A DNA stretch of 47,269 nt from Pseudomonadota bacterium (GTDB lineage: Bacteria > Pseudomonadota > Alphaproteobacteria > Caulobacterales > Caulobacteraceae): contig JAFAEC010000064.1 in NCBI GenBank assembly GCA_023424215.1, forward strand, positions 1 through 47,269. Reading direction: 5' to 3'. This document shows, piece by piece, positions 8,667-17,363 of this stretch. The notes under the pieces were generated by a model. It saw only the letters and a program-made list of their open reading frames with translations. It ran no database searches and was not told the origin of the DNA. Both the position numbers and the translations under genes were made by a program. Position 1 is the first letter of the stretch, and every line of letters begins with the position of its first letter.

Positions 8667-9371
8667 TCAGGAGCCGCAGTTCGGCCGCGGCACGCCGAGA
8701 TCCTGCATCACCGATCGGACCATGGCGTAGCAGCCGCAGGACGCGCGTTCGAGGGCGGGGCGGTCCAGCACCTGCACCCAGCCGCGGCCGCGACGGATCA
8801 GGTTCCGGTCCTCGAGCTCGGATCCGACCTCGCTCACGGTCGCCCGGCGCACCCCCAGCATGCCTGCGATGTCCGCCTGGGTCAGGGCGAAGCGGTCGCC
8901 GTCGGCCCGATCGTGGACGGTCAGCAGCCAGCGGGCCAGGCGTTCGTCGAGCCGGTGCTGGGCGTTGCAGGCGGCGTTCTGCTGCACCTGGGCCAGCAGG
9001 CTTTCGGTGAAGCGCGACAGGGCGCCGCGCATCTCCTCGCTCTCGGCCAGGGCGGCCGAGAACACATCCGCCGGACAACAGGCGGCCGAGCCGTCGATCT
9101 GGGCGATGGCGCGGCTCGAGGCGCGCGCGTTGAGCGGCCCGCAGGTGACGCCCACCAGCCCCTCGCGCCCGATCACCGCCGTCTCCACCATCCGGTCGTC
9201 GGCCAGCAGGGTCATCAGCGACACCACCCCGTTCAACGGGAACCAGACGACGTCGACCGCCTCGCCCGCGTCATAGAGCGTCTGGCCCTGCGCGAACGGC
9301 CGTTCCTCTAGATGCGGTTCCAGCCGGTCCCGGTCCGCGGGATCCAGAGCGGCGAGCCACAGGTTCTCCAT
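8667..9371 (-). CDS. Crp/Fnr-family transcriptional regulator
   Basis: This 234-residue protein has an N-terminal cyclic-nucleotide-binding-like beta roll (LEERPFAQGQTLYDAGEAVDVVWFPLNGVVSL, then VETAVIGREGLVG) and a C-terminal winged helix (FALTQADIAGMLGVRRATVSEVGSELEDRNLI). The tail has a C-G-C-Y stretch and a final NCGS. The Fnr-type N-terminal iron-sulfur cysteine cluster is absent, so it is not a classic oxygen sensor. The ATG at 9371 is chosen because it begins directly before the beta roll. It is divergent from phhB across about 110 bases. Confidence 0.85.
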   Translation of the reverse strand: MENLWLAALDPADRDRLEPHLEERPFAQGQTLYDAGEAVDVVWFPLNGVVSLMTLLADDRMVETAVIGREGLVGVTCGPLNARASSRAIAQIDGSAACCPADVFSAALAESEEMRGALSRFTESLLAQVQQNAACNAQHRLDERLARWLLTVHDRADGDRFALTQADIAGMLGVRRATVSEVGSELEDRNLIRRGRGWVQVLDRPALERASCGCYAMVRSVMQDLGVPRPNCGS

Positions 9372-9480
9372 GAATTCACCTCCGCCAAACCTGCGCAGTA
9401 AACTCAAAGCTTCGCCGTGTGTTCCGGAGGTCCGCTTGTGGCGTGCGGCCGGGCGGGATAGGCGGAGACAGGAGGATCCG

Positions 9481-9774
9481 ATGACCGACACTCTCGACGT
9501 CGCGGCCGTGCTGCGCGATCTGCCCGATTGGCGCGAGGCGGAGGGCGATCGCCCCGCCATCTCCCGATCCCTGACCTTCCCCGACTTCAACGCCGCCTTC
9601 GGCTTCATGACGCGGGTGGCGCTTCATGCCGACAAGGTCGACCACCATCCCGAATGGTCGAACGTCTACAATCGGGTCGAGGTCTTGCTGACCACCCATG
9701 ACGCCGGCGGGGTGACGCAGCGCGACCTCGACATGGCCCGCTTCATCGACTCCGCCGCGGCGGGGGCGAAGTGA
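9481..9774 (+). CDS. phhB: Pterin-4a-carbinolamine dehydratase
   Basis: The 97-residue protein has the family signature DKVDHHPEWSNVYNRVEVLL followed by TTHDAGGVTQRD. The two adjacent His residues and the Trp-bearing loop form the active site. PhhB recycles tetrahydrobiopterin after phenylalanine hydroxylase, but no hydroxylase gene is present in the window. The ATG at 9481 follows a strong Shine-Dalgarno (acaggagga). Its stop overlaps the GTG of the next gene. Confidence 0.9.
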   Translation: MTDTLDVAAVLRDLPDWREAEGDRPAISRSLTFPDFNAAFGFMTRVALHADKVDHHPEWSNVYNRVEVLLTTHDAGGVTQRDLDMARFIDSAAAGAK

Positions 9775-10553
9775 GCGGCCGGGTCGCGGGCAAGGCGGCC
9801 CTGATCACCGGCGCCGCCGGCGGCCTGGGTCAGGCCATGGCGCGGATGATGGCGCGCGAGGGGGCGAAGGTCGCGCTCACGGACCTCGACTTCGACGGCG
9901 CGCAGGCGCTGGCCGACGCGATCAATGCGGACCATCCCGGGGCCGCCTTCGCCTTCGCCCATGACGTGACCGACGAGGCGCAGTGGGCCTCGGTCGTCGG
10001 TCAGGCGGTCGCCGCCATGAGCGGCCTCTCGATCCTGGTCAACAACGCCGGCATCGGCGGCTCGCTTGTCTGGGCCGAGCAGGACACGCTGGAGAACTGG
10101 CGCAAGGTGCAGGCGGTCAATCTCGAGAGCGTCATGCTGGGCTGCAAGCACGCCCTGCCGCACCTGCGCGCCTCGGGCGCCGGCTCGATCGTCAACATCA
10201 GCTCGGTGGCCGGTCTGGCCGCCGCGCCCGGCATGGGTGCCTACAACGCCACCAAGGCCGCCGTCTGGATGTACACCAAGACCGTGGCGCTGGAGGCGGC
10301 CAAGGCGGGCTGGAACGTGCGCTGCAACTCCGTGCACCCGGTCTTCATCCGCACCCCGATCCTCGACCCCTTCGTGGCGATGGCCGGCGGCGACGAGGCC
10401 GTGGCCCACGAGAAGCTGGCCCGGGGCATCCCCATGAAGCGCATCGGCGAGCCCGACGACGTGGCGTACTGCGTGCTCTACCTCGCCTCGGACGAGTCGA
10501 AATTCGTCACCGGCGCCGAGTTCAAGATCGACGGCGGCATGCTGGCGCAGTGA
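9771..10553 (+). CDS. Short-chain dehydrogenase/reductase (SDR)
   Basis: A classical SDR of 260 residues: NAD(P)-binding TGAAGGLGQ at about residue 13, NNAGIGG near 88, the active-site Ser in NISSVAG, and YNATK near 160. The C-terminus FVTGAEFKIDGGMLAQ is typical of the family. An acidic residue in TDLDFDG after beta-2 suggests NAD(H) preference. Substrate unknown; such proteins act on alcohols, steroids or sugars. The GTG start overlaps the phhB stop (GTGA), so the two form a coupled operon. Confidence 0.85.
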   Translation: MSGRVAGKAALITGAAGGLGQAMARMMAREGAKVALTDLDFDGAQALADAINADHPGAAFAFAHDVTDEAQWASVVGQAVAAMSGLSILVNNAGIGGSLVWAEQDTLENWRKVQAVNLESVMLGCKHALPHLRASGAGSIVNISSVAGLAAAPGMGAYNATKAAVWMYTKTVALEAAKAGWNVRCNSVHPVFIRTPILDPFVAMAGGDEAVAHEKLARGIPMKRIGEPDDVAYCVLYLASDESKFVTGAEFKIDGGMLAQ

Positions 10554-10556
10554 GGG

Positions 10557-11843
10557 TCAGTCGAGGTCCACCGGCAGGATCTGGCTCGACAGCAACGTCT
10601 CCATGGCGTCCCAACGGTCGCCGCCCTGGCCCTCGACCCACGCCTGGACCACGTCGCGGCCGAGACCGTAGTTGATGATGTAGCTGCGGTAGGTGTCGAT
10701 GAAGCGCAGCCGCTGGGTCGCCTTGGCGCGGTCGGCGAGGCTGTATTTCATCAGCTGTTCGATGGCCGTGTCGCGGTCGATGCGGCCGGCCAGCCAGGCG
10801 TCGGCGATGGTGTATTCGGCGCGCGCCAGCCGCCGGATCAGGGCCTGCAGTTCGGCCTTCTTCTCCGCCGTGGCCGGGTCCAGCCCGGCCAGCGGAAACA
10901 GCACCTCGCGCTCGAAGGCCAGGCCCTCGTCGCCCGGGAAGGCCAGGTCGATGCCGTAGTTGGCGCTGCCCTCGGCCACGAAGCTCATCGGCGAGAACAG
11001 CGGATAGACGCTCATCTCCACCCAGCCGCGCTCGCGCACGAAGGTCCGCTCCAGCAGGGCGTTGTAGACGTGGTGGCCGGGGTAGCCCTCGTGACAACCC
11101 AGATCGATGGCCCGCTCGGTATAGATCGGGAAGTCGGCGTTGATCTCGATTTTCGACTGCGAATTGCCCTGGTAGTAGTTGTACCCGGACCAGGGCTTGT
11201 CGCCCACGAAGGCGAGAGTGAAGTTCTCGTTCGCCGGCAGTTCGATGTGACGCGCGGTGCGCGCCCGGCATTCGGCGATGGCGGCGTCCATCACCGCCTG
11301 CAGCCGGTCCTTCGGGATGACGTAGTGCGACTTGAACTCGGTCACCCGGTCGGTCAGCGAGCCGGGGCCGGGCAGCAGGGCGTCGATCTCGGCCAGCACC
11401 GGATCGAAGGAGGCCAGCGGCGGCAGCTCCGGCCGCACCCCGAACAGCGCCTCGGCCTCGTCGGCGAAGCTCATGCGCTCGCCCGACAGCATGCGCAGGC
11501 GCGCCGCCGCCGCCGAGACGTGGGCCAGCAGGTACTTCCGGCGCTGCACGACCGCGGGCTCCGCCCCGGCCGTGGAGATGGCCTCCAGCCGTTCGGTCAG
11601 CGTCGCCGCGCTTTGGATCAGCTGCGGCACGGTGCGCGGATCGGCCTTCGCCGCCTCCGCCCACTCCGCAGGACCGTAGTAGGCGTCGACATAGCCCGGC
11701 TCGCGCTCGCCGATCTCCAGCGTCAGGGCGACGTAGTCGCGGGCGATGGCGTCCAGGGTGTCGCCGCCGGGGCCGACCGGCGTCGCCGGCGAGGTGGCGC
11801 AGGCGCCGACGAGGGCGCAAAGGCCGATCAGGAACGCACGCAT
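10557..11843 (-). CDS. DUF885-family exported lipoprotein (peptidase-like)
   Basis: This 428-residue protein starts with a lipoprotein signal (ALVGACATS). Its C-terminal two thirds carry DUF885 landmarks, including a gluzincin-like HEGYPGHH motif (DLGCHEGYPGHHVYNALLE) and ESAN-like EGSANYG downstream, which could supply the metal-binding His and Glu residues. Members are predicted metallopeptidases, but few are characterised. The ATG at 11843 is chosen because it gives the lipoprotein signal. Longer readings run into the tRNA-Arg gene. Confidence 0.8.
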   Translation of the reverse strand: MRAFLIGLCALVGACATSPATPVGPGGDTLDAIARDYVALTLEIGEREPGYVDAYYGPAEWAEAAKADPRTVPQLIQSAATLTERLEAISTAGAEPAVVQRRKYLLAHVSAAAARLRMLSGERMSFADEAEALFGVRPELPPLASFDPVLAEIDALLPGPGSLTDRVTEFKSHYVIPKDRLQAVMDAAIAECRARTARHIELPANENFTLAFVGDKPWSGYNYYQGNSQSKIEINADFPIYTERAIDLGCHEGYPGHHVYNALLERTFVRERGWVEMSVYPLFSPMSFVAEGSANYGIDLAFPGDEGLAFEREVLFPLAGLDPATAEKKAELQALIRRLARAEYTIADAWLAGRIDRDTAIEQLMKYSLADRAKATQRLRFIDTYRSYIINYGLGRDVVQAWVEGQGGDRWDAMETLLSSQILPVDLD

Positions 11844-11963
11844 CCAAAGTCCTCCCATCCTGCAAACCCGCCAGTGCGCACCCGGTTCGCCGGGACGCAT
11901 TCGGGATTGAGGGCGGCGCGCTCCTGCTGTAGAGGCCTTTCCTCCCGGCCCCGGCCGGCGCAC

Positions 11964-12040
11964 GCACCCGTAGCTCAGCTGGATAGAGCGTTGCCCTCCG
12001 AAGGCAAAGGTCACACGTTCGAATCGTGTCGGGTGCGCCA
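11964..12040 (+). tRNA. tRNA-Arg (CCG)
   Basis: A 77-base cloverleaf. The acceptor stem GCACCCG pairs with CGGGTGC, followed by discriminator G and an encoded CCA. The D arm contains TAGCTCAGCTGGATAGAGC. The anticodon stem TTGCC/GGCAA encloses loop CTCCGAA with anticodon CCG, and the T arm holds GTTCGAATC. It reads CGG arginine codons. The gene character of the window changes just downstream of its 3' end. Confidence 0.97.
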
Positions 12041-12287
12041 CCCTCTTCTAAGAAAATCAGCAGCTTAAGACGTCGTCGGATCCGGCTCTGTCTGCCGTTC
12101 CGCGCCGGCCTGCCGGTGCGTCGACCGAGCGTCGGACGCGGTGTCGCTGCCTGACGCCTCCGCATGCCCGGCGAGCGATCTAACCTCTCCCGGCCTGCAC
12201 AAGCAAACGTGAACAGGTCCGCCTTGGGTTGGCCACCCTGCCTTGAGACAGTGGCGAATCAGACGCCGCAAGGCGCGGAGAGGCACC

Positions 12288-12563
12288 ATGTGCTTCGTGA
12301 GAGGCGATCCAAGGACGGCCGATTACACGGTCCGTTTTCTCGTGCGCGCGAGCGTTTTCCGTGCCGCGAATGACAACGTACAGCCCGTCCGGCTGTGGCA
12401 GTGTGCCCTTCCGGACGAACATGCCTGGTCGAGGTCGTTGACCGTCGCATATGGCCTGGCCCCGGGGAGAGCAGCAACGGCTGCGCTTGCGACTGCGGCC
12501 ATCTCCGGAAGCGTATGGCTCGCGATCAGCTTCTTTCAGGTGATTGCGGGCGTGTTCGGGTAA
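12288..12563 (+). CDS. Small protein with ANDN motif and C-terminal membrane segment
   Basis: A putative 91-residue product from the ATG at 12288, preceded by gagaggcacc. It contains RAANDNVQPV around residue 25 and ends in one hydrophobic helix (ATAAISGSVWLAISFFQVIAG). AANDN motifs are common in small uncharacterised alphaproteobacterial proteins. I do not recognise a family. It is the first candidate gene after the tRNA-Arg. The 247 bases between them show no other gene to me. Confidence 0.45.
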   Translation: MCFVRGDPRTADYTVRFLVRASVFRAANDNVQPVRLWQCALPDEHAWSRSLTVAYGLAPGRAATAALATAAISGSVWLAISFFQVIAGVFG

Positions 12564-12762
12564 CGCCTGGTCGGCCCTGCGAGCCGGGCCTGTTCTTGCG
12601 GAAAACAGCGAGGCCCCGGCGAGGAGGGCAACCGTGTGCCCGCCCGAAGGAGCGAGCCCACCAAGGCAGCCGTACGCTCCCAAACTTCCGTATGCTTCGA
12701 AAAGACCAAGTCCTGTCCCGGCCAAGCCTAGGTTCGGTGTCTCCCGGCGGTGGCGGCCGATA

Positions 12763-12784
12763 GCTTCGATGGCGAGATCGAAGC
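12763..12784. promoter_or_regulatory. Inverted repeat upstream of the first alpha/beta hydrolase
   Basis: A perfect 8-base inverted repeat, gcttcgat (12763-12770) and atcgaagc (12777-12784), lies 24 bases before the start codon at 12808. Its position suits an operator or a leader hairpin. No T tract follows, so I do not call it a terminator. Confidence 0.4.
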
Positions 12785-12807
12785 CTCCAAACCGCAGGAG
12801 AGACACG

Positions 12808-13575
12808 ATGTTGAGCCGCAGAGACCTGTCGTCCATGCTCGCGCTCGGAGCTGCCGCTTCCCTGGTCCCGGCCGGCCTTCGCGCCCAGGGCACGGCCCGG
12901 GCCCGCAACATCGTCCTGGTCCACGGTCTCTTTGCCGATGGGTCGTGCTGGTCCGAGGTGATCGCCCGGCTGCAGCCCGAGGGCTACAACGTCACCGCCG
13001 TGCAGAACCCGCTGACGACTCTCGACGAGGCGGTGCAGTCGGCGATCCGCGTGCTCGACCGACAGGATGGCCCGACCGTGCTCGTCGGCCACTCGTTCTC
13101 CGGGATGATCGTCACCCAGGCCGGCATCCATCCGAAGGTGGCCTCGCTCGTCTATGTCGCGGCCCGTGCGCCGGATGCCGGAGAGGACTACACGGCGCTG
13201 GCGAAGACCTATCCGACGCCGCCCGCATCCGCCGGCATCGTCTTCGACGGCGACGAGGGGCGGCTCACGGAGGAGGCGTTCCTGCGCGATTTCGCCGGGG
13301 ACCTGCCCAGGGCGAAGGCCAAGGTGCTCTATGCCGTGCAGGAGCCGTTCCACAAGGCGCTCCTGGAGGGCAAGGTCACACAGGCCGCCTGGCGGTCGAA
13401 GCCGTCCTTCTACGCGGTCTCGACGGAGGACCGGACGATCAATCCCGATCTCGAACGCTTCATGGCCAAGCGCATGGGCGCGAAGACCATCGAGTTGAGG
13501 TCGAGCCACCTCTCCATGATCTCGCATCCCGACGCGATCACGCAGCTCATCGTCGAGGCCTCTCGGGTGGGCTGA
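12808..13575 (+). CDS. Exported alpha/beta hydrolase (Tat signal)
   Basis: A 255-residue alpha/beta hydrolase with a twin-arginine signal (LSRRDLSSMLALGAA, cleavage near LRAQG). The oxyanion-side motif is LVHGLFADGSCW, the nucleophile elbow is VGHSFSGMIV (Ser in GHSFSG), and the final SSHLSMISHP supplies the catalytic His. It resembles the family often annotated as salicylate esterase-like or pyrethroid hydrolase-like (MES/EstC). Substrate unknown. The start is supported by the caggagagac ribosome-binding site. Confidence 0.82.
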   Translation: MLSRRDLSSMLALGAAASLVPAGLRAQGTARARNIVLVHGLFADGSCWSEVIARLQPEGYNVTAVQNPLTTLDEAVQSAIRVLDRQDGPTVLVGHSFSGMIVTQAGIHPKVASLVYVAARAPDAGEDYTALAKTYPTPPASAGIVFDGDEGRLTEEAFLRDFAGDLPRAKAKVLYAVQEPFHKALLEGKVTQAAWRSKPSFYAVSTEDRTINPDLERFMAKRMGAKTIELRSSHLSMISHPDAITQLIVEASRVG

Positions 13576-13748
13576 GCCAAGTCGGGCGGGAGATCCGGGC
13601 CCCATGCGGCTCTGCCGATTTCGCGCTCCCGTCCTACCGGCAGAGACCGCAGGTTTCATTCGAAACGCGATCGTTCAGCCTTGAAGCGCGCCGGACACGG
13701 CATCCGACGAAATCCGTCGAGCCATGTCCCGGCGCAACGGAGATCAAG

Positions 13749-14660
13749 ATGAACGGCGACTACACCCCGCGCCTACGCCACCAAATCGCTATCGGAGACA
13801 GCGTCCTGGCGGTCGTGGAGGAAGGGCGGGGCCCGGCGGTCGTGCTCGGCCAGAGCTATCTCTGGGACTGGCGGATGTGGCAGCCGCAGATGCAGGCCCT
13901 CGCGTCGCGCTGCCGGGTCATCGTCCCCGAATTGTGGGGGCATGGCGATTCCGGCCCGCTGCCCTCGGGCACCGCTTCGCTCGCCGACGTGGCGACCCAG
14001 ATGCTCGAAATGCTCGACCAGCTCGAGATCGACCGCTGCGTCATCGTCGGGTGCTCGGTCGGTGGGATGTGGGGTGCGCATCTCGCCGCCCGTGCCCCGG
14101 AGCGGGTCGCCGGCCTCGTGCTGATGAACACTTCTCTCGGAAAAGAGCCGGAACCCAAGCGTCTCTCCTACGCCGCGATGCTCGACCAGGTCGAGGCGGA
14201 GGGGCGGATCGGAGATGGCCTCATGGCCGCGATCACGCCGCTCTTCTTCGCGAAGGGCATCGAGCAGCGTGCCCCCTACCTGCCGCAGTGCTTGCGCGAG
14301 CGGCTCCGCCGTTTCAGTCCCGGCAGGCTGCGCCAGTCGGTCGTGCCGCTCGGGCGCCTGATCTTCGATCGCCCCGATGCGCTTGGCGTGCTGGCCGGCA
14401 TCAAGGCGCCGACGCTGATCATCGCCGGAGCGAACGACCAGGGCAGGCCGCCGGAAGAAAGCCGCATCATGGCGGAGCTGTTCCCGGCCGAACTGGTGGT
14501 GATCCAGGGTGCCGGACACAGCGCCGGGCTCGAGCGGCCGGAGGAGGTCAACGCCGCACTGCTGGCCTTCCTGGACGAGATCGGCTGGGGAGCCACGCCA
14601 CCCCTTCAAAACCCACAACGCGCGGCCGTGTCCCGCCACTCGGCGCGACGGTCCGCATGA
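13749..14660 (+). CDS. Alpha/beta hydrolase
   Basis: This 303-residue hydrolase has the fold landmarks VVLGQSYLWDWRMW, RVIVPELWGHGDSG, the nucleophile elbow IVGCSVGGMWG (Ser in GCSVGG), an Asp in IIAGANDQGRPPEES and the His in GAGHSAGLERP. No signal peptide is seen, so it is probably cytoplasmic. Such proteins cleave esters, lactones or C-C bonds. Its stop overlaps the start of the next hydrolase (ATGA), indicating coupled expression. Confidence 0.82.
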   Translation: MNGDYTPRLRHQIAIGDSVLAVVEEGRGPAVVLGQSYLWDWRMWQPQMQALASRCRVIVPELWGHGDSGPLPSGTASLADVATQMLEMLDQLEIDRCVIVGCSVGGMWGAHLAARAPERVAGLVLMNTSLGKEPEPKRLSYAAMLDQVEAEGRIGDGLMAAITPLFFAKGIEQRAPYLPQCLRERLRRFSPGRLRQSVVPLGRLIFDRPDALGVLAGIKAPTLIIAGANDQGRPPEESRIMAELFPAELVVIQGAGHSAGLERPEEVNAALLAFLDEIGWGATPPLQNPQRAAVSRHSARRSA

Positions 14661-15475
14661 TGAGCACGCGGAGGATCGCCACCTCGCACGGTCGCCTGAT
14701 GGTGGAGGATACAGGTGGAAGCGGAACGCCGCTCCTGCTGATCCACGGGAATTCCTCCTCTCGCGAGGTGTTCCGCCGCCAGGTCGAGGGCGGGCTCGCG
14801 CACGGGTGCCGGCTGATCACCTTCGATCTGCCGGGCCATGGCGAATCCGAAGATGCGGCCGAACCCCTCGGCACCTACACGCTCGGAGGGTTGGCCGATG
14901 CGGCCACTCAAGTTCTGGATATCCTGGGCTTGGATGAGGTCGTCGTGCTGGGCTGGTCGCTCGGCGGTCACGTTGCGATCGAGATGCTGTCCCGCATCCG
15001 GGGCGTCAGGGGGCTCGTCATCACGGGCGCCCCGCCGGTCCGGCGGGGTGGGATGGCGGAAGGGTTCCTCTCCTCGCCTCATCTCGGTTCGGCAGGCCGG
15101 AGGCATCTGTCCCGTCCCGAGGTCGAGGCATTCGCGCAGGCGATCTTCGGCAAGCCGGTCGAGCCGTTTCTATCTCGTGCGATCGTCCGGTCCGATGGGC
15201 GGTGCCGGGAGCGGCTCTTCCAGGCCGCACGCGCGGGCGAAGGTGTCGACCAGCGTCTTGCGGTGGAGAGGAGCTCGGTTCCGATCGCCGTGATCAACGG
15301 CGCAGCCGATCAGCTGATCAACCTCGACTACATCGACACCGTGACCTTCCCGAAGCTGTGGAGCGGCCGCTGCCACCGGCTCGACGCCGGGCATGCTCCG
15401 TTCTGGCACGCCGCGACGGAGTTCAACCTCCTCGTCTCCCGCTTCATGGCGGACGTGACGGAAGGCGCCGCCTAG
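14657..15475 (+). CDS. Alpha/beta hydrolase
   Basis: A 272-residue hydrolase: LLLIHGNSSSREVF, LITFDLPGHGESED, the nucleophile elbow VLGWSLGGHVAIE (Ser in GWSLGG), the Asp region INGAADQLINLDY and the His in DAGHAPFWH. It is cytoplasmic by sequence. Two start codons (14657 and 14660) are adjacent. The first overlaps the upstream stop. It is the third hydrolase in a row and sits before a GMC oxidoreductase, which suggests a shared catabolic task. Confidence 0.82.
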   Translation: MMSTRRIATSHGRLMVEDTGGSGTPLLLIHGNSSSREVFRRQVEGGLAHGCRLITFDLPGHGESEDAAEPLGTYTLGGLADAATQVLDILGLDEVVVLGWSLGGHVAIEMLSRIRGVRGLVITGAPPVRRGGMAEGFLSSPHLGSAGRRHLSRPEVEAFAQAIFGKPVEPFLSRAIVRSDGRCRERLFQAARAGEGVDQRLAVERSSVPIAVINGAADQLINLDYIDTVTFPKLWSGRCHRLDAGHAPFWHAATEFNLLVSRFMADVTEGAA

Positions 15476-15620
15476 GCGAGCGCCCGGTCGGTCCCGGTGC
15501 CCCGCGGGAGATCAGCGCGCGCCCTCGGCTTCGCTTTGGGTGCGGCTCCGGGCGCAGGCGCGGCCCCTCAAACACGCGCGTCGCGACTTCGAAAGTCGCT
15601 TGCAGAAGGACATCTCGATC

Positions 15621-17234
15621 ATGACCCAATTCGCTTCCGAGGATCCGGACTTCTCGCGCCGAGCGCAGGAGAACCAGGCGCGGCTCACCGCCGGGCTGAG
15701 CGCCAGCTACGATTTCGTCGTGTGCGGCGCCGGCGCGTCCGGGTCCGTTGTCGCGCGTCGTCTCGCCGAGGATCCCGCCGCCCGGGTGCTTCTGATCGAG
15801 GCGGGCGGCAGTGACGACGTGGAAGCGGTGCTGAACCCGTCCCTCTGGCCCACGAATCTGGGCAGCGAACGAGATTGGGGGTTTCAGGCGCAGCCGAACC
15901 CTCACCTGAATGGACGGACCCTTCCGATGTCCATGGGCAAGGGGCTCGGAGGCGGATCCAGCATCAACGTGACAGTCTGGGCACGCGGACACCGCACCGA
16001 CTGGGACTTCTTCGCCTCCGAGGCGGGCGACCCAGGCTGGGGCTATGACAACGTCCTCCAGATCTACCGCCGGATCGAGAACTGGCAGGGCGCGCCCGAC
16101 CCGAGACACCGCGGGACGTCGGGCCCCGTCTGGGTGCAGCCCGCGTCCGATCCGAATCCCATCGCCGGGGCAATGCTCGATGCCGCCCAGGAACTCGGCA
16201 TCCCGCGCTTCGATCATCCCAACGGGGAGATGATGGAAGGGCGGGGCGGTGCCGCGATCACGGACATTCTGGTTCGCGACGGTCGGCGGCACTCGCTCTT
16301 CCGGGCCTATGTCCGTCCCTGGCTGGATCGCCCGAACCTGACGGTCCTGACCGGGACGACGGTGCGCCGCGTCGCATTCGAGGGCCGGCGCGCGATCGGC
16401 GTCGAGGTGCTCCGCGAAGGAGAGATCCTGACCATCGGCGCCAGCGAGCAGGTTGTCCTGTCCCTCGGTGCGATGCAGACGCCGAAGGTGCTGATGCATT
16501 CGGGGGTCGGGGATCGTGCCGAGCTCACCCGGTTCGGCATCCCGGTGGTGCAGCACCTGCCGGGCGTCGGACGGAATCTCCAGGACCACGTCTCGTTCGG
16601 CTGTCTCTGGGAGTACGCGGAGCCGATCGCGCCGCGGAACAGCGGCAGCGAGGCGACCCTCTACTGGACGAGCCGTCCGGAACTCGACGCGCCCGACGTC
16701 CTGTTCTGCCAGGTGGAGTTCCCGGTTCCCAGCGAGCGGACCGCAGCCCGAGGGGTGCCGGCGCATGGCTGGACGATGTTTGCCGGTCTCGCGCACCCGG
16801 CGAGCCGCGGCTGCCTCCGGCTTCAAAGCGCCGATCCCTCGGCGCCGCTGGAGATCGACGCGAACATGATGTCCGATCCTGCCGACATGCAGACGGCTCT
16901 TGCCTGCGTCGAGCTGTGCCGCAGTCTGGGCAACGCAGCCGCCTTCCGGCCCTTTGTGAAGGGCGAGGCCATGCCGGGCGACCTTCGTGGAAACGCCCTG
17001 AAGGAGTTCATCCGGGACGCTGCCGTCACGTATTGGCACCAGAGCTGCACGGCCAAGATGGGACGGGATTCCATGTCGGTCGTCGATGCCTCGCTCAAGG
17101 TCTACGGAGTGGACGCTCTGCGCGTTGCGGACGCCTCGATCATGCCGCGGGTGACGACCGGAAACACCCAGGCGCCCTGCGCGATCATCGGCGAGCGGGC
17201 GGCACAGATGATCAGGCGCGAGCAGACGTCGTAA
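15621..17234 (+). CDS. GMC-family FAD-dependent oxidoreductase (choline dehydrogenase-like)
   Basis: A 537-residue flavoprotein: the dinucleotide-binding VVCGAGASGSVVARRLAE near residue 35, GMC signature 1 in GKGLGGGSSINVTVWARGH, the second signature region GAMQTPKVLMHSGVGD, the catalytic His in YWHQSCTAKMG and the terminal GNTQAPCAIIGERAA. It oxidises an alcohol to an aldehyde or ketone, passing electrons to a quinone or cytochrome. The ATG at 15621 is used because the 27 residues of the longer reading are basic and not family-like. The substrate may be released by the upstream hydrolases. Confidence 0.88.
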   Translation: MTQFASEDPDFSRRAQENQARLTAGLSASYDFVVCGAGASGSVVARRLAEDPAARVLLIEAGGSDDVEAVLNPSLWPTNLGSERDWGFQAQPNPHLNGRTLPMSMGKGLGGGSSINVTVWARGHRTDWDFFASEAGDPGWGYDNVLQIYRRIENWQGAPDPRHRGTSGPVWVQPASDPNPIAGAMLDAAQELGIPRFDHPNGEMMEGRGGAAITDILVRDGRRHSLFRAYVRPWLDRPNLTVLTGTTVRRVAFEGRRAIGVEVLREGEILTIGASEQVVLSLGAMQTPKVLMHSGVGDRAELTRFGIPVVQHLPGVGRNLQDHVSFGCLWEYAEPIAPRNSGSEATLYWTSRPELDAPDVLFCQVEFPVPSERTAARGVPAHGWTMFAGLAHPASRGCLRLQSADPSAPLEIDANMMSDPADMQTALACVELCRSLGNAAAFRPFVKGEAMPGDLRGNALKEFIRDAAVTYWHQSCTAKMGRDSMSVVDASLKVYGVDALRVADASIMPRVTTGNTQAPCAIIGERAAQMIRREQTS

Positions 17235-17363
17235 TCGTCCACAAGCAGGTCCCGGCGGCGCTGTTTGCCGCGGCGACGGGGTCGAGCGAGGTGAACCGAT
17301 GCCTCGTTCGCGATCGCAGCCGCTCGCGGTACGGTGATTGCTTCGATGTTTCCGGGGGTGCCC

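Noticed and set aside
12040..12300. A phage or island integration next to the tRNA-Arg
   Set aside because: No integrase gene or second copy of the tRNA 3' end was seen in the window.
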